NCBI RefSeq assembly: GCF_022557175.1 | Contig: NZ_CP092915.1 | Coordinates: forward strand, 1,922,001 to 1,986,000 | Direction: 5' to 3' | DNA: 64,000 bases | Source: Mycolicibacterium sp. YH-1 | Lineage (GTDB): Bacteria; Actinomycetota; Actinomycetes; Mycobacteriales; Mycobacteriaceae | Shown: positions 25,916-34,538 of the stretch, in pieces | Layout: each line of letters starts with the position of its first letter | Position numbering within the stretch: position 1 is the first letter of the stretch | Translations under genes and position numbers: made by a program | Notes under the pieces: model-generated | What the model was told of the DNA's origin: nothing | The model's input: the letters and a program-made list of their open reading frames with translations, nothing else | Database searches by the model: none

Positions 25916-27052
25916 GTGCCCACCGATGCTCCTCATGCCACCGGCTCCGCAGTCACGCTCGAAGCAGTGACCAAATCTTACGGAAGCACCACCGTGCTGC
26001 ACGGCGTTGATCTCTCGTTTGCACCGGGCGAACTCATCTGCCTGCTCGGCCCATCCGGCTGCGGGAAGACGACTGCCCTGCGTTGCATCGCCGGCCTCGA
26101 ACAAGTCAGCGGCGGTCGGGTGCTCATCGGGAGCGACGATGTCACCGAAGTACCAGTCAACCGGCGAGATATCGGCATGGTGTTCCAGCAGTACTCCCTC
26201 TTTCCGCACCTGACGGTCGCCAAGAATGTGGAGTTCGGCCTCAGCATGCGCAAGGTGGAGCGATCAGAAAGGCAGGCGCGCATCCTGGAGATGCTCGAGA
26301 TCGTCGGGCTCGCGCACCTCGCTGCTCGCTTTCCGCATGAGCTCTCCGGTGGGCAACAGCAGCGCGTCGCGCTCGCACGTGCACTCGTCACCCGGCCTCG
26401 GGCGCTGCTCCTCGACGAACCTCTTTCAGCGCTTGATGCCAAGGTGAGGGTCCGACTACGTGAGCAGATTCGGGCTATCCAAACCGAACTCGGCATCACC
26501 ACAGTCTTCGTGACGCATGACCAGGAAGAGGCCCTCGCCATGTCTGACCGCGTCGCCGTCATGGAGGCCGGTCGTATCGCTCAGCTTGGCAGCCCGGAGG
26601 AACTCTACCGCCGACCCGCGACCGCTTTCGTTGCGGACTTCGTGGGCCTGTCGAACCAAATCGAGGGCGAATACTCTTCGGAGAGCGTGAAGATCCCCGG
26701 TGCGACCCTGCCCGTGATAGCGACGCCTGCCGGTGTATCGAATGGGTCCCGAGTCACCGCCTTTGTACGCCCAGAACACGTTCGGCTCGAGCACGTCACG
26801 GCCGACACCGGAGCCGGTGACGGAATCGAGGCCACAGTCGTGTCCTGCGGCTTTCTCGGCGCGGTACGCCGCACGATTGTTCAGTACGGCGAGCACTCAA
26901 CGATCGCATCGCAGCACAGCAGCGAGACCGAGTACATGCCGAGCGATCGGGTGCGCGTTCGCTTCCTCGGTGAGCCGGTAACAGTGTCCGCGACGGAATC
27001 GGTTGTCCAGCCACATACTTCAGCCGTTGCCATGCACGCGACGAGGAGTTGA
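25916..27052 (+). CDS. ABC transporter ATPase (PotA/FbpC type)
   Basis: 378 residues. Walker A GPSGCGKTT, Q-loop FQQYSLFPHL, signature LSGGQQQRVALARAL, Walker B ALLLDEPLSALD, and switch His in VTHDQEEA. Residues about 245-370 are a TOBE-type beta barrel, as in polyamine and iron importers. GTG start at 25916. The stop overlaps the next gene as TTGA, so a membrane protein of the MgtC family is coupled to the importer. Confidence 0.92.
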   Translation: MPTDAPHATGSAVTLEAVTKSYGSTTVLHGVDLSFAPGELICLLGPSGCGKTTALRCIAGLEQVSGGRVLIGSDDVTEVPVNRRDIGMVFQQYSLFPHLTVAKNVEFGLSMRKVERSERQARILEMLEIVGLAHLAARFPHELSGGQQQRVALARALVTRPRALLLDEPLSALDAKVRVRLREQIRAIQTELGITTVFVTHDQEEALAMSDRVAVMEAGRIAQLGSPEELYRRPATAFVADFVGLSNQIEGEYSSESVKIPGATLPVIATPAGVSNGSRVTAFVRPEHVRLEHVTADTGAGDGIEATVVSCGFLGAVRRTIVQYGEHSTIASQHSSETEYMPSDRVRVRFLGEPVTVSATESVVQPHTSAVAMHATRS

Positions 27053-27774
27053 GCCTGTTGGTCCGCATCGATTGGATCAATGATTCGACACTGACCGAGC
27101 TGATCCTCATTTCGATCGCCTTCGTGCTTTCGGCGGTCGTGGGGGTTGAGCGGCATCGGCAGGTCAAGAGCGCTGGACTCCGTACCCACACCCTCGTCGG
27201 TGTTGGCTCGGCGCTCTTCACACTGGTATCGGCTTATGGATTTAGCACCGCCGAGGGCGCACTCGTCACTCTCGATCCGACGCGAATTGCTGCGCAGATT
27301 GTGTCCGGGATCGGCTTCCTTGGGGCAGGGGTGATCTTCGTGAAGCAGAATACCGTGAGCGGTCTTACGACTGCGGCATCTATCTGGCTTGTGGCTGCCA
27401 TCGGTATGGCGTGCGGGGCCGGAATGCCGGTCCTGGCATCGGCGGGCACGTTGCTCTACCTCTTCGGGATGGGGACGCTCACCCGCCTCGCGCATCGCAT
27501 TCCTGTCGCCGGGAAAGGGCGAGAACTCCTGGTGTGCTACACGGATGGGTGCGGTGTGCTCAGGACCGTCCTCGAGCGCGCAACTGAACTCGGATTCGAT
27601 GTCTCGTTGAAGGGTGCCGAACGTGAAGAGCGCGGAAAGTCCGCTCCGATGATTGTTGCGGAGTTGCGCTTCAATCGTGGCCGAACAAGCATCGACGAGC
27701 TGGTGGAACAGCTCGCGGGTATCCGGGGGGTCAACCGCGTCACCAATAGAGGTGAGGATGAGTTCTCGTTCTAG
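27049..27774 (+). CDS. MgtC/SapB-family membrane protein
   Basis: 241 residues. Five helices in the first 145 residues with the MgtC signatures VVGVERHRQVKSAGLRTHTLVG and IVSGIGFLGAGVIF, then a cytoplasmic ACT-like domain (about 160-241). MgtC proteins promote survival in low magnesium and inhibit ATP synthase in pathogens; others are of unknown use. The TTG start at 27049 overlaps the ATPase stop and follows gaggag, so it is made together with the importer. That link is unusual and may mean it serves the transporter. Confidence 0.88.
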   Translation: MSLLVRIDWINDSTLTELILISIAFVLSAVVGVERHRQVKSAGLRTHTLVGVGSALFTLVSAYGFSTAEGALVTLDPTRIAAQIVSGIGFLGAGVIFVKQNTVSGLTTAASIWLVAAIGMACGAGMPVLASAGTLLYLFGMGTLTRLAHRIPVAGKGRELLVCYTDGCGVLRTVLERATELGFDVSLKGAEREERGKSAPMIVAELRFNRGRTSIDELVEQLAGIRGVNRVTNRGEDEFSF

Positions 27775-27899
27775 ACTGGCGCGGGATCAGCGCTCCCTTC
27801 GGGATGTCCCATATGATCACCAGTGCCCCGCTAGCGGTTACGGTACGCGATGGCTCGAACCGGAGTGAGGCCATATCACTCACCCGCGGAGGGAGCCGC

Positions 27900-28373
27900 A
27901 TGACATTCCCCTCTTCTGAGGCTCACGATGATCTCGACAACATCGACCGTATCCTGCTTGCCGCGCTCCAGAAGGACGGTCGCATCGGGTACGCGGAACT
28001 TGGCGATCTCGTGGGTCTCACTGCAGGCGGCGCCCGAAAACGATTCAAGCGACTGCAGGATCGGGGGATTCTGCAAGTCGTTGGTGTCACGGATCCGCTC
28101 CGGCTCGGGTACCGCAGTATGGCGATGGTCGGAATCGTTGCTGATGGCGACGTCGAGGCGATTGCCGCAGCGCTCAACGATATTGAGGATGTCGTTTACG
28201 TAGTTCTCGCGGCTGGGCGCTATGACCTTCTCGTTGAGGTCCTTGCCACCGACCAAAGGTCCATGTTCGAAGTGATCAATCGGAAGGTTCGTCCCACCCC
28301 TGGGGTGGCACGAGCTGAGACGTTCACCTACTACGGGATCCGCACTCACCGATTTGAGTGGGGCGTCCGCTAA
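27900..28373 (+). CDS. Lrp/AsnC-family transcriptional regulator
   Basis: 157 residues. Winged-helix DNA-binding part (LDNIDRILLAALQKDGRIGY, AELGDLVGLTAGGARKRFKR) and a C-terminal RAM ligand-binding domain (about 75-150) that senses amino acids or related small molecules. ATG at 27900 behind cggaggga. It lies between the importer operon and the kinase-aminotransferase gene, and most likely controls one or both. The frame upstream of the ATG is open but lacks family similarity. Confidence 0.88.
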   Translation: MTFPSSEAHDDLDNIDRILLAALQKDGRIGYAELGDLVGLTAGGARKRFKRLQDRGILQVVGVTDPLRLGYRSMAMVGIVADGDVEAIAAALNDIEDVVYVVLAAGRYDLLVEVLATDQRSMFEVINRKVRPTPGVARAETFTYYGIRTHRFEWGVR

Positions 28374-28771
28374 CTCCGAGCGCAACGAGTCTCCAGCCTC
28401 CCCGCTCCATTGGTCTGGATACGTCAGGTCTCTGGCGGAAGTACATGGCGCAACAGCCGAGCTGCTGGTCTCTGTAGTCGATATCAACGGTGGCGAGCAG
28501 TAAAGCCCATCGACGGATACCTCCTCAGGCCGGTTCAGCGGGTCAGCGAGCTTCTCATCGCCGGTGGCGGCCACGGTCACAACGTCGGAACACGTGTCGT
28601 CGTCGGACGTAGCTGTGTGAGGGGTTATCCGACCCGGCGGGATCAGATTCTGCATGGCCCCGACCTGCCACTCCGTGTCAACATTACTCACTACTCACGT
28701 GTATGAAGTCACATTATATTACTATTGTCGTGTAGACAGTCAGTTTGTATGAATCTTTGATTGGGGATGTA
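28374..28771. other. 398-bp gap before the fusion gene, no credible gene
   Basis: The first 300 bp have an open leftward frame of about 90 codons without recognisable motifs; I do not call it. The last 80 bp are AT-rich (around 28700-28735) and should contain the promoter of the fusion gene and Lrp-type sites. No riboswitch fold recognised. Confidence 0.5.
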
Positions 28772-31765
28772 GTGGAGGGCAACAAGGCCGATAAGCGGTG
28801 GCTCCTCGCCCGTCCGGGCATCGAAGCCGAGGAGGCTGCGCAGTTGGTAGCCCAACACTTCGGTGTCGAAGGTCGAGCGGTTGAGCTGGGTAGCCAGCAG
28901 GATCGGAACTATCGTGTCGACCACGAATCAGGTCGTGGCCTGCTCTTCAAGGTGAACCATCCATCGGTTCCGGTCGAGGTGCTGGAACTGCAGTCGCAGG
29001 TCTCGGACCGCCTGCGTGTGGCCGGCATCGCAACGCCGGCGGTCCTCTCGACAGTGAGCGGGGAGCGATCGATCGCGATCCCCGCCCCCGACGGGAGTCT
29101 TGCGCGAGCTTGTGCATTCGAACTCGTTTCAGGCGCGTCGGTCGCTGATCTCGGGCCGCTGACGGGTGCGCTAGCGGAGGACCTGGGCACCCTTGCCGGG
29201 CGCGTCGTTCGCGCTCTCGAAGGCTTTGGGCATGCGGCCGCGCACCGAGAAATCCAATGGGAGCTCAGCCAGGGCCTGGACGTAGTCAAGGCCCTGCAGG
29301 GCGATCTCCCGGCTCATCTCCGTGATGTGTGCCTTAACGCGGCGCAGGAGGCGGCCGCTCAGTTGAAGGCGCTCGCACCCGCGCTACCTCGGCAGATCAT
29401 CCACGGTGACCTGACCAGTGACAACGTGCTTCAGGACGAGCAGGGTGGGCTCTGGGTCGTGGACCTCGGGGATGCCGCGTACTCATGGCGCGTCGCGGAA
29501 CTCGCGGTGCTCGCGGCCGACATCCTCGGGCGAACAGACAGCATGGCAATGGTCAGCCGAGCCGTTCGAGGTTTCGCCACGGAGGTGGAGCTGAGCGATG
29601 AGGAAATCGCCGCCGTCTGGCCCATGATCATCCTCCGAGGTGCCGTCCTGGCAGTCAGCGGGTGGAGCCAGCTGCGTGTCGACCCGGAGAACGGCTACGC
29701 GCGTGAGCGGCTCGAGCATGAGTGGAAGGTGTTTGAACGAACCGTCGATCGTGAACCCGCGCAGGCGTTTTCGCATCTTCGCCTCGCAGCGGGTCGCGCC
29801 CATATCGCTGGACTCGACTATTCAGAGGTCCTCCCCGGAATAGGCGAAGCGCGCGTGGTCGATCTCGGTGTTCGCAGCGAATCTCTCGACTGCGGGCGTT
29901 GGATCGTGGCCGGCGTGGAGCGCGAGCTCGTGCGGGAGGCGCTTACCCTCGGACCGGTCGCCGTGATGCGGTTCGGCGAGACTCGACTCAGTCGTGTCTC
30001 CCTGGATGTCGGCCAGTCTGCATCGACCCGCGCACGTTGCGTTGAACTGTGGGCGCGATCCGGAACCATTGTGAGTGCGCCTTTTTCAGGTGCGCTTGTA
30101 GAGACCGGGTCCGGGCTCGAACTCGCCGACGGGGCAGTGGTCCTGCGCTTCGAAGGAGTCTCAGGTGCCGTCCTGAATGGCGGTGTTCGTGCCGGTGAGC
30201 CGATCGGGCAGCTGGCTCCGGATCCTGAAGGGCTCGGCAGGCTAGTGGTTACCCGGCGTGTGCTCGATGCCTCCGGCGACGCGGCCTTCGCCGGCCCAGA
30301 CGACGAGTACGAGACAGAAGGCGCGGCAGACCCCTCACGCATCCTCGGGGTGTCTTCGGTGCCCGATCCGCTGGTAGAGCTTCACGCAGCGCGCGCCCGT
30401 CGTGATCGGGCCATGGGCGGTGCCGCCGAGCGGTACTACGCAGAGCCACCTCAGATCGAACGTGGCTGGGGCACAAGACTCATTGACACCCAGGGACGGG
30501 CGTACCTGGACATGGTCAACAACGTAACCGCTATCGGACACTCCCATCCGCGACTGGCGGACGCGGTGGGGCGGCAACTGAACCTGCTCAACACGAACTT
30601 GCGGTTCCTGTACGAGGCGTATGCCGACTTCTCCGAGAAGCTGCTCGCCTACACACCGGATCCATCGCTCGACACCGTGATCCCGGTGAACAGCGGCTCT
30701 GAAGCGATCGACCTTGCGATTCGGCTCGCTCGGGTCGCCACCGGAAGGCGGGATGTCATCGCGACGCGCGAGGGCTATCACGGGTGGACGATGGCCGCGG
30801 ACGCGGTGAGCACCTCAGCGTTTGACAACCCGAACGCTCTGTCCTCGCGGCCCGAATGGGTGCACCTCGTTGATGCCCCGAACGCCTACCGCGGGCCCTT
30901 CCGGGGGCAGGACGCAGGAGCGCGTTATGCGGCACAGGTCTCCGACGTTGCAGCTGGGCTCGTGGCGGAGAATCGACCCCCGGCAGCGTTCATCTGTGAA
31001 CCCGTACTCGGCAATGCGGGCGGCGTGATCCCGCCAGAGGGGTACCTTGCAGAGGCCTATTCGATCGTGCGTCGCCACGGCGGTCTCGCCATCGCCGACG
31101 AGGTGCAGGTCGGGTACGGGCGACTTGGGGCGGCGTTCTGGGGCTCTCAAATGCAAGGAGCCGTACCGGACATCATCGCGGTCGCCAAAGCCGCGGGCAA
31201 TGCATACCCGGTAGGCGCCGTGATCACCCGCCGTGAAATTGTCGACGCCCTGCGCGAGGAGGGGATGTTCTTCTCGTCCGCCGCGGGCGCGCCCGCCAGC
31301 GCGGTCGCCGGCTCAGCCGTGCTCGACGTGATCAGGGAAGAAGGACTACAAGCGAACGCGGGTCGGGTCGGGGATCACCTACGCCAGCGACTCTCGAAAC
31401 TGAGCGAAAAGCACCCGATCATAGGAGCAGTTCATGGATCGGGCCTGTACCTCGGGGTGGAGCTGGTCCGAGACCGTGAATTACTCACGCCGGCAACGGC
31501 CGAGACCGCTTGGCTCTGCGAGAGACTCCTCGGCCTGGGTGTCATCATGCAGGCCACGTCTGAACGGCAGAACGTACTCAAGGTCAAGCCACCACTCACG
31601 CTCACTCTTGAAGAGGCCGACGCATTTGTGAACGCTCTGGATGTCGCACTGACGGAACTCATCGATGGCGAGGTTGGCTACACCGTCGGCGACGTGACAT
31701 TCATCGACGGAAACTGTGCTCCCGATATCGGAGATTGCTGGTCTAACAACGAGACCTCCACATAG
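28772..31765 (+). CDS. Kinase (APH-like) - middle domain - class III aminotransferase fusion; predicted amino-alcohol kinase/phospho-lyase
   Basis: 997 residues, three parts. About 15-340: aminoglycoside-phosphotransferase-like kinase with the catalytic loop IIHGDLTSDNV (His211, Asp213) and VVDLGDAAY. About 345-520: a beta-rich segment (APFSGALVETG, GEPIGQLAPD) resembling M23/lipoyl-type folds. About 530-975: class III aminotransferase with IADEVQVGYGRLG and the PLP lysine Lys806 (AVAKAAGN). Human hydroxylysine kinase and the AGXT2L phospho-lyases are homologs of the two ends, and bacterial fusions of them are known. Predicted: phosphorylate an amino alcohol, then eliminate ammonia and phosphate. 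GTG at 28772 follows gggga; TTG at 28745 is possible. Confidence 0.85.
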   Translation: MEGNKADKRWLLARPGIEAEEAAQLVAQHFGVEGRAVELGSQQDRNYRVDHESGRGLLFKVNHPSVPVEVLELQSQVSDRLRVAGIATPAVLSTVSGERSIAIPAPDGSLARACAFELVSGASVADLGPLTGALAEDLGTLAGRVVRALEGFGHAAAHREIQWELSQGLDVVKALQGDLPAHLRDVCLNAAQEAAAQLKALAPALPRQIIHGDLTSDNVLQDEQGGLWVVDLGDAAYSWRVAELAVLAADILGRTDSMAMVSRAVRGFATEVELSDEEIAAVWPMIILRGAVLAVSGWSQLRVDPENGYARERLEHEWKVFERTVDREPAQAFSHLRLAAGRAHIAGLDYSEVLPGIGEARVVDLGVRSESLDCGRWIVAGVERELVREALTLGPVAVMRFGETRLSRVSLDVGQSASTRARCVELWARSGTIVSAPFSGALVETGSGLELADGAVVLRFEGVSGAVLNGGVRAGEPIGQLAPDPEGLGRLVVTRRVLDASGDAAFAGPDDEYETEGAADPSRILGVSSVPDPLVELHAARARRDRAMGGAAERYYAEPPQIERGWGTRLIDTQGRAYLDMVNNVTAIGHSHPRLADAVGRQLNLLNTNLRFLYEAYADFSEKLLAYTPDPSLDTVIPVNSGSEAIDLAIRLARVATGRRDVIATREGYHGWTMAADAVSTSAFDNPNALSSRPEWVHLVDAPNAYRGPFRGQDAGARYAAQVSDVAAGLVAENRPPAAFICEPVLGNAGGVIPPEGYLAEAYSIVRRHGGLAIADEVQVGYGRLGAAFWGSQMQGAVPDIIAVAKAAGNAYPVGAVITRREIVDALREEGMFFSSAAGAPASAVAGSAVLDVIREEGLQANAGRVGDHLRQRLSKLSEKHPIIGAVHGSGLYLGVELVRDRELLTPATAETAWLCERLLGLGVIMQATSERQNVLKVKPPLTLTLEEADAFVNALDVALTELIDGEVGYTVGDVTFIDGNCAPDIGDCWSNNETST

Positions 31766-31798
31766 TCAGTTCGTTTCGATGAGAGTTGGGAGTTAGTG

Positions 31799-33130
31799 AT
31801 GGACGTGTTCGATACCGTAGTTGTGGGTGCCGGGGTGGCTGGTGTCACGGTTGCGAATCTGCTTGGCAGGGCTGGGCAGCGGGTGATTGTTGTTGAGGCG
31901 CGGGACCGGGTTGGTGGGCGGATATGGACCGATCGGTCTGCGGGGTTTTGTGTGGATCTGGGTGCGTCGTGGATTCATGGTGTCGACGGGAACCCTCTGA
32001 CTGATCTTGTTGAGGCGTTCGGTATCGATACGATGGAGTTCACTGTCGGCGCGTTTCAGCCTGATGGCCGGCCGATCGCCAACTACGATCCCTCCTTTTC
32101 TTTGCTGGATCCTGTTGCTGCTCAACGATGGGCGGATGACATCCATATCGTTGATGAGCAGCTTCAGCGAGTCATCGCCTCCTCTAGTGCTGACCAAAGC
32201 TATGCAGATGTCGCGGCGCAAGCACTTGCGGCACGGAACTGGGACACTGAGCGCGTGCAGCGTGTCTGGGAGTTCTATCGGCGCCGCACCGAAGAGCAAT
32301 GTGGGGCGCATATCAGCGATGTCGCCGCTCATGCCCTCGACGAGGACGTGATCTTCGGCGACGAGGTGGTTTTCCCAGGTGGCTATGACCAACTCGTTCT
32401 CGCCCTGGCCCGCGGTCTTGACATTCGACTCAACCACGTCGTGAAGTCCGTTGTCTGGTCGGAGTCGGGTGCGCGAATCGACACCGAAACAACCTCTTTC
32501 GAGGCGCGAAATGTCGTGATCACAGTCCCGCTGGGGGTGCTTAAGGCCGGAGCGATCGAGTTCGTTCCTGAATTGCCCGACGAGGTTGCCGGCCCGATCG
32601 AACGGATCGGAATGGGTGTGTTCGTGAAGGTGTTCCTTCAGTTTCCGCAGCGTTTCTGGCAGGACGATATCTACGCGATTCGCCAGCAAGGCCCGGCCGG
32701 GGACACGTGGAATTCCTGGTACGACGTTTCTGCGAGCTGTGGACAGTCGATGTTGTTGACCTTCTCTGGTGGTCCCCGCGGCCGTGAGGTGGAAGCGATG
32801 AGTGATGAGCAGGTCATTGACTCGGTGCTGGACTCGCTCAAGCGGATCTACGGTGAGAGTGTTCCGGATCCGGTGAATCACTGGGTCACCCGGTGGGGTG
32901 CGGATCCCTATTCGTTAGGTTCGTACTCCCATGTCGCGCATGGAGCTACCCACGACGACCATGACGGGATGGCGACCCCGGTGGGGGGAGTGCTCCATCT
33001 CGCTGGAGAAGCTACGTGGAGCACCGACCCTGCGACCGTGAACGGTGCTTTGTTGTCGGGGCATCGAGCGGCCGAACGCATCCTCGGCGAACCGATTGAC
33101 CTCACCACACTCCAAGCGGTTCGTTCCTAA
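31799..33130 (+). CDS. Flavin amine oxidase (MAO/polyamine oxidase family), copy 1
   Basis: 443 residues, no signal peptide, so cytoplasmic. FAD-binding GAGVAGV at residues 9-15, VVEARDRVGGR, the GASWIHG region, the strand TVPLGVLKAG, and the C-terminal FAD contact HLAGEAT. The mechanistic Lys lies in GMGVFVKVFLQF. It should oxidise an amine to an aldehyde with peroxide release. About three quarters identical by eye to the gene at 53135. Codons here end in T or G more often than in that copy. It lies 33 bp after the kinase-aminotransferase fusion, so probably co-transcribed. Confidence 0.9.
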   Translation: MDVFDTVVVGAGVAGVTVANLLGRAGQRVIVVEARDRVGGRIWTDRSAGFCVDLGASWIHGVDGNPLTDLVEAFGIDTMEFTVGAFQPDGRPIANYDPSFSLLDPVAAQRWADDIHIVDEQLQRVIASSSADQSYADVAAQALAARNWDTERVQRVWEFYRRRTEEQCGAHISDVAAHALDEDVIFGDEVVFPGGYDQLVLALARGLDIRLNHVVKSVVWSESGARIDTETTSFEARNVVITVPLGVLKAGAIEFVPELPDEVAGPIERIGMGVFVKVFLQFPQRFWQDDIYAIRQQGPAGDTWNSWYDVSASCGQSMLLTFSGGPRGREVEAMSDEQVIDSVLDSLKRIYGESVPDPVNHWVTRWGADPYSLGSYSHVAHGATHDDHDGMATPVGGVLHLAGEATWSTDPATVNGALLSGHRAAERILGEPIDLTTLQAVRS

Positions 33131-33348
33131 TCGATTCCTGCAACACGGCTATCGGTGCTCGCAACGATGTGATTGCTGCTGCTATGAGACTGACATCAGT
33201 TGCGGCACATTGCACGTCATTGCCGGTCGGTACGACATCTGTCGCGACGATCTGCTGCAGGTTGTTGATCGCGAGGTGAGGCACCGGGTTGTTCCACGGT
33301 GTCAGTCGTGCACCAGTGGATACCGCCGCTACCCGCGATCAGTGGTGC

Positions 33349-34392
33349 TCAACGGCAATTGGGTGGTTGAGCGGTCGAGGCCCGCTCGATGACGACAGGT
33401 TGGGTTGCGACGATGCAGTCGGAGGGCGCATGGCCGGCGAGTTGGTCGAGGATGGCGTTGACGGCAGCAGCGCCGAGCTCGTTAAGCGGCATGCCGATGG
33501 TGGTCAATGGGGGGTCGAGGTAGTCGGCCAGGGGTAGATCGTCGTAGGCAATGATGGAAAGGTCGGCGGGCATCTGCAGACCGGCGCGACGTACGGCGTG
33601 CATAGCTCCGACAGCCTGGCTCAGCGTGCTGGCATAGACAGCAGTGACGTCGGGATGCGCTCGGAGCAGTCGGGTGGATGCTTCCGCACCGCCTAACTCA
33701 TTGAAGGGCCCGTCCTCGATCAGGTGGGGGTTCAGGCCAAGCTCGCGCATCTGATGAACGAAGCCGGTACGGCGTGCACGTGCGGGCTCGAGATCCATTG
33801 GTCCGCTGACCATTCCGATGACTCGGTGTCCGAGCTGATGCAAGTGGCGCACAGCTGTGGCGCTGGCCGACGCAAGGTCCATGCCGACGTTGCGTCCAGA
33901 GCCTGCGACTTCGCGGTTGACGAACACGTGCGGGATATGGGCCAGGCGTGGAGATCCGATCAGTGGATGTGCAGGGCGGGCGGAGGCGATGAGAAGTCCG
34001 TCGACGCGTCCGGTTTCAACGAGTTCGGTGAACACCTCGCCGGCCTGATCATCTGTTGTGTCCTCGGCGAGCAACACGACGTACCCGTGGCGGCGCGCCT
34101 CCCTGTAGGCCCCACGGATGATTCGCGAGTAAACGGGATTGGTCAGGTCGGGAATGAGCAGTGCCAGCGCACGCGCTTCCGCGCCGGCCAGAGCGCGGGC
34201 TCCGGCATGGGGGCGGTAGCCGAGTTCGGCGGCGGTCTCGAGAATTCGCTGCCGGGTCGCGGGGCGCACATTGATGGTGGGGTCATTGTTGAGCACCCTC
34301 GAAACCACCGACTTGGTCACCCCGCAGTTGGTTGCGACATCTATCAGGCGGACCCGGTCGCCGCGTGCGGTTTCGTCGCCGTTTGCGTGCAC
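33349..34392 (-). CDS. LacI-family transcriptional regulator of the sugar-acid operon
   Basis: 347 residues. The LacI headpiece starts near residue 11 (LIDVATNCGVTKSVVSRVLN), with hinge helix and a periplasmic-binding-type ligand domain (ALLIPDLTNPVYSRIIRGAY to the C-terminus). GTG at 34392 is chosen because aggag lies just before it and the headpiece follows at the usual distance. It is divergent from the dehydratase operon; two palindromes in the gap are its likely operators. The inducer is probably the sugar acid or its keto-deoxy derivative. Confidence 0.9.
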   Translation of the reverse strand: MHANGDETARGDRVRLIDVATNCGVTKSVVSRVLNNDPTINVRPATRQRILETAAELGYRPHAGARALAGAEARALALLIPDLTNPVYSRIIRGAYREARRHGYVVLLAEDTTDDQAGEVFTELVETGRVDGLLIASARPAHPLIGSPRLAHIPHVFVNREVAGSGRNVGMDLASASATAVRHLHQLGHRVIGMVSGPMDLEPARARRTGFVHQMRELGLNPHLIEDGPFNELGGAEASTRLLRAHPDVTAVYASTLSQAVGAMHAVRRAGLQMPADLSIIAYDDLPLADYLDPPLTTIGMPLNELGAAAVNAILDQLAGHAPSDCIVATQPVVIERASTAQPPNCR

Positions 34393-34432
34393 ATGTTCTC
34401 CTAAGCGTGGTTCGCCTTTGAAGGTACTGGAA

Positions 34433-34440
34433 AACCGGTT
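34433..34440. promoter_or_regulatory. LacI-type half-conserved operator next to the regulator gene
   Basis: AACCGGTT with the wider frame GGAAAACCGGTTACC: a CpG-centred palindrome typical of LacI-family sites, 41 bp upstream of the regulator start. Probably autoregulation. Confidence 0.55.
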
Positions 34441-34503
34441 ACCAAAACATAGTTGACGCAAGGGGGGGTTGACTCAGCGCAGGGGAGAGGGGCACTATTC
34501 CCT

Positions 34504-34523
34504 CTAGAAAACCGATTTTCTAG
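34504..34523. promoter_or_regulatory. LacI-type operator at the dehydratase promoter
   Basis: Perfect 8-base arms CTAGAAAA and TTTTCTAG around CCGA, ending 15 bp before the dehydratase ATG. Both operators share AAAACCG. Position so close to the start suggests direct blocking of transcription. Confidence 0.7.
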
Positions 34524-34538
34524 TCATGGGAGCGATGT

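Noticed and set aside
28374..28691. Leftward frame opposite the Lrp gene and following gap
   Set aside because: Mostly antisense to the regulator; no motif or ribosome binding site.
28690..28771. Possible riboswitch or RNA leader before the fusion gene
   Set aside because: AT-rich but no paired elements matching a riboswitch I know could be drawn.
34411..34538. Repeats considered as a CRISPR or attachment remnant
   Set aside because: Only two palindromes, each CpG-centred and placed as LacI operators; no spacer-repeat pattern.
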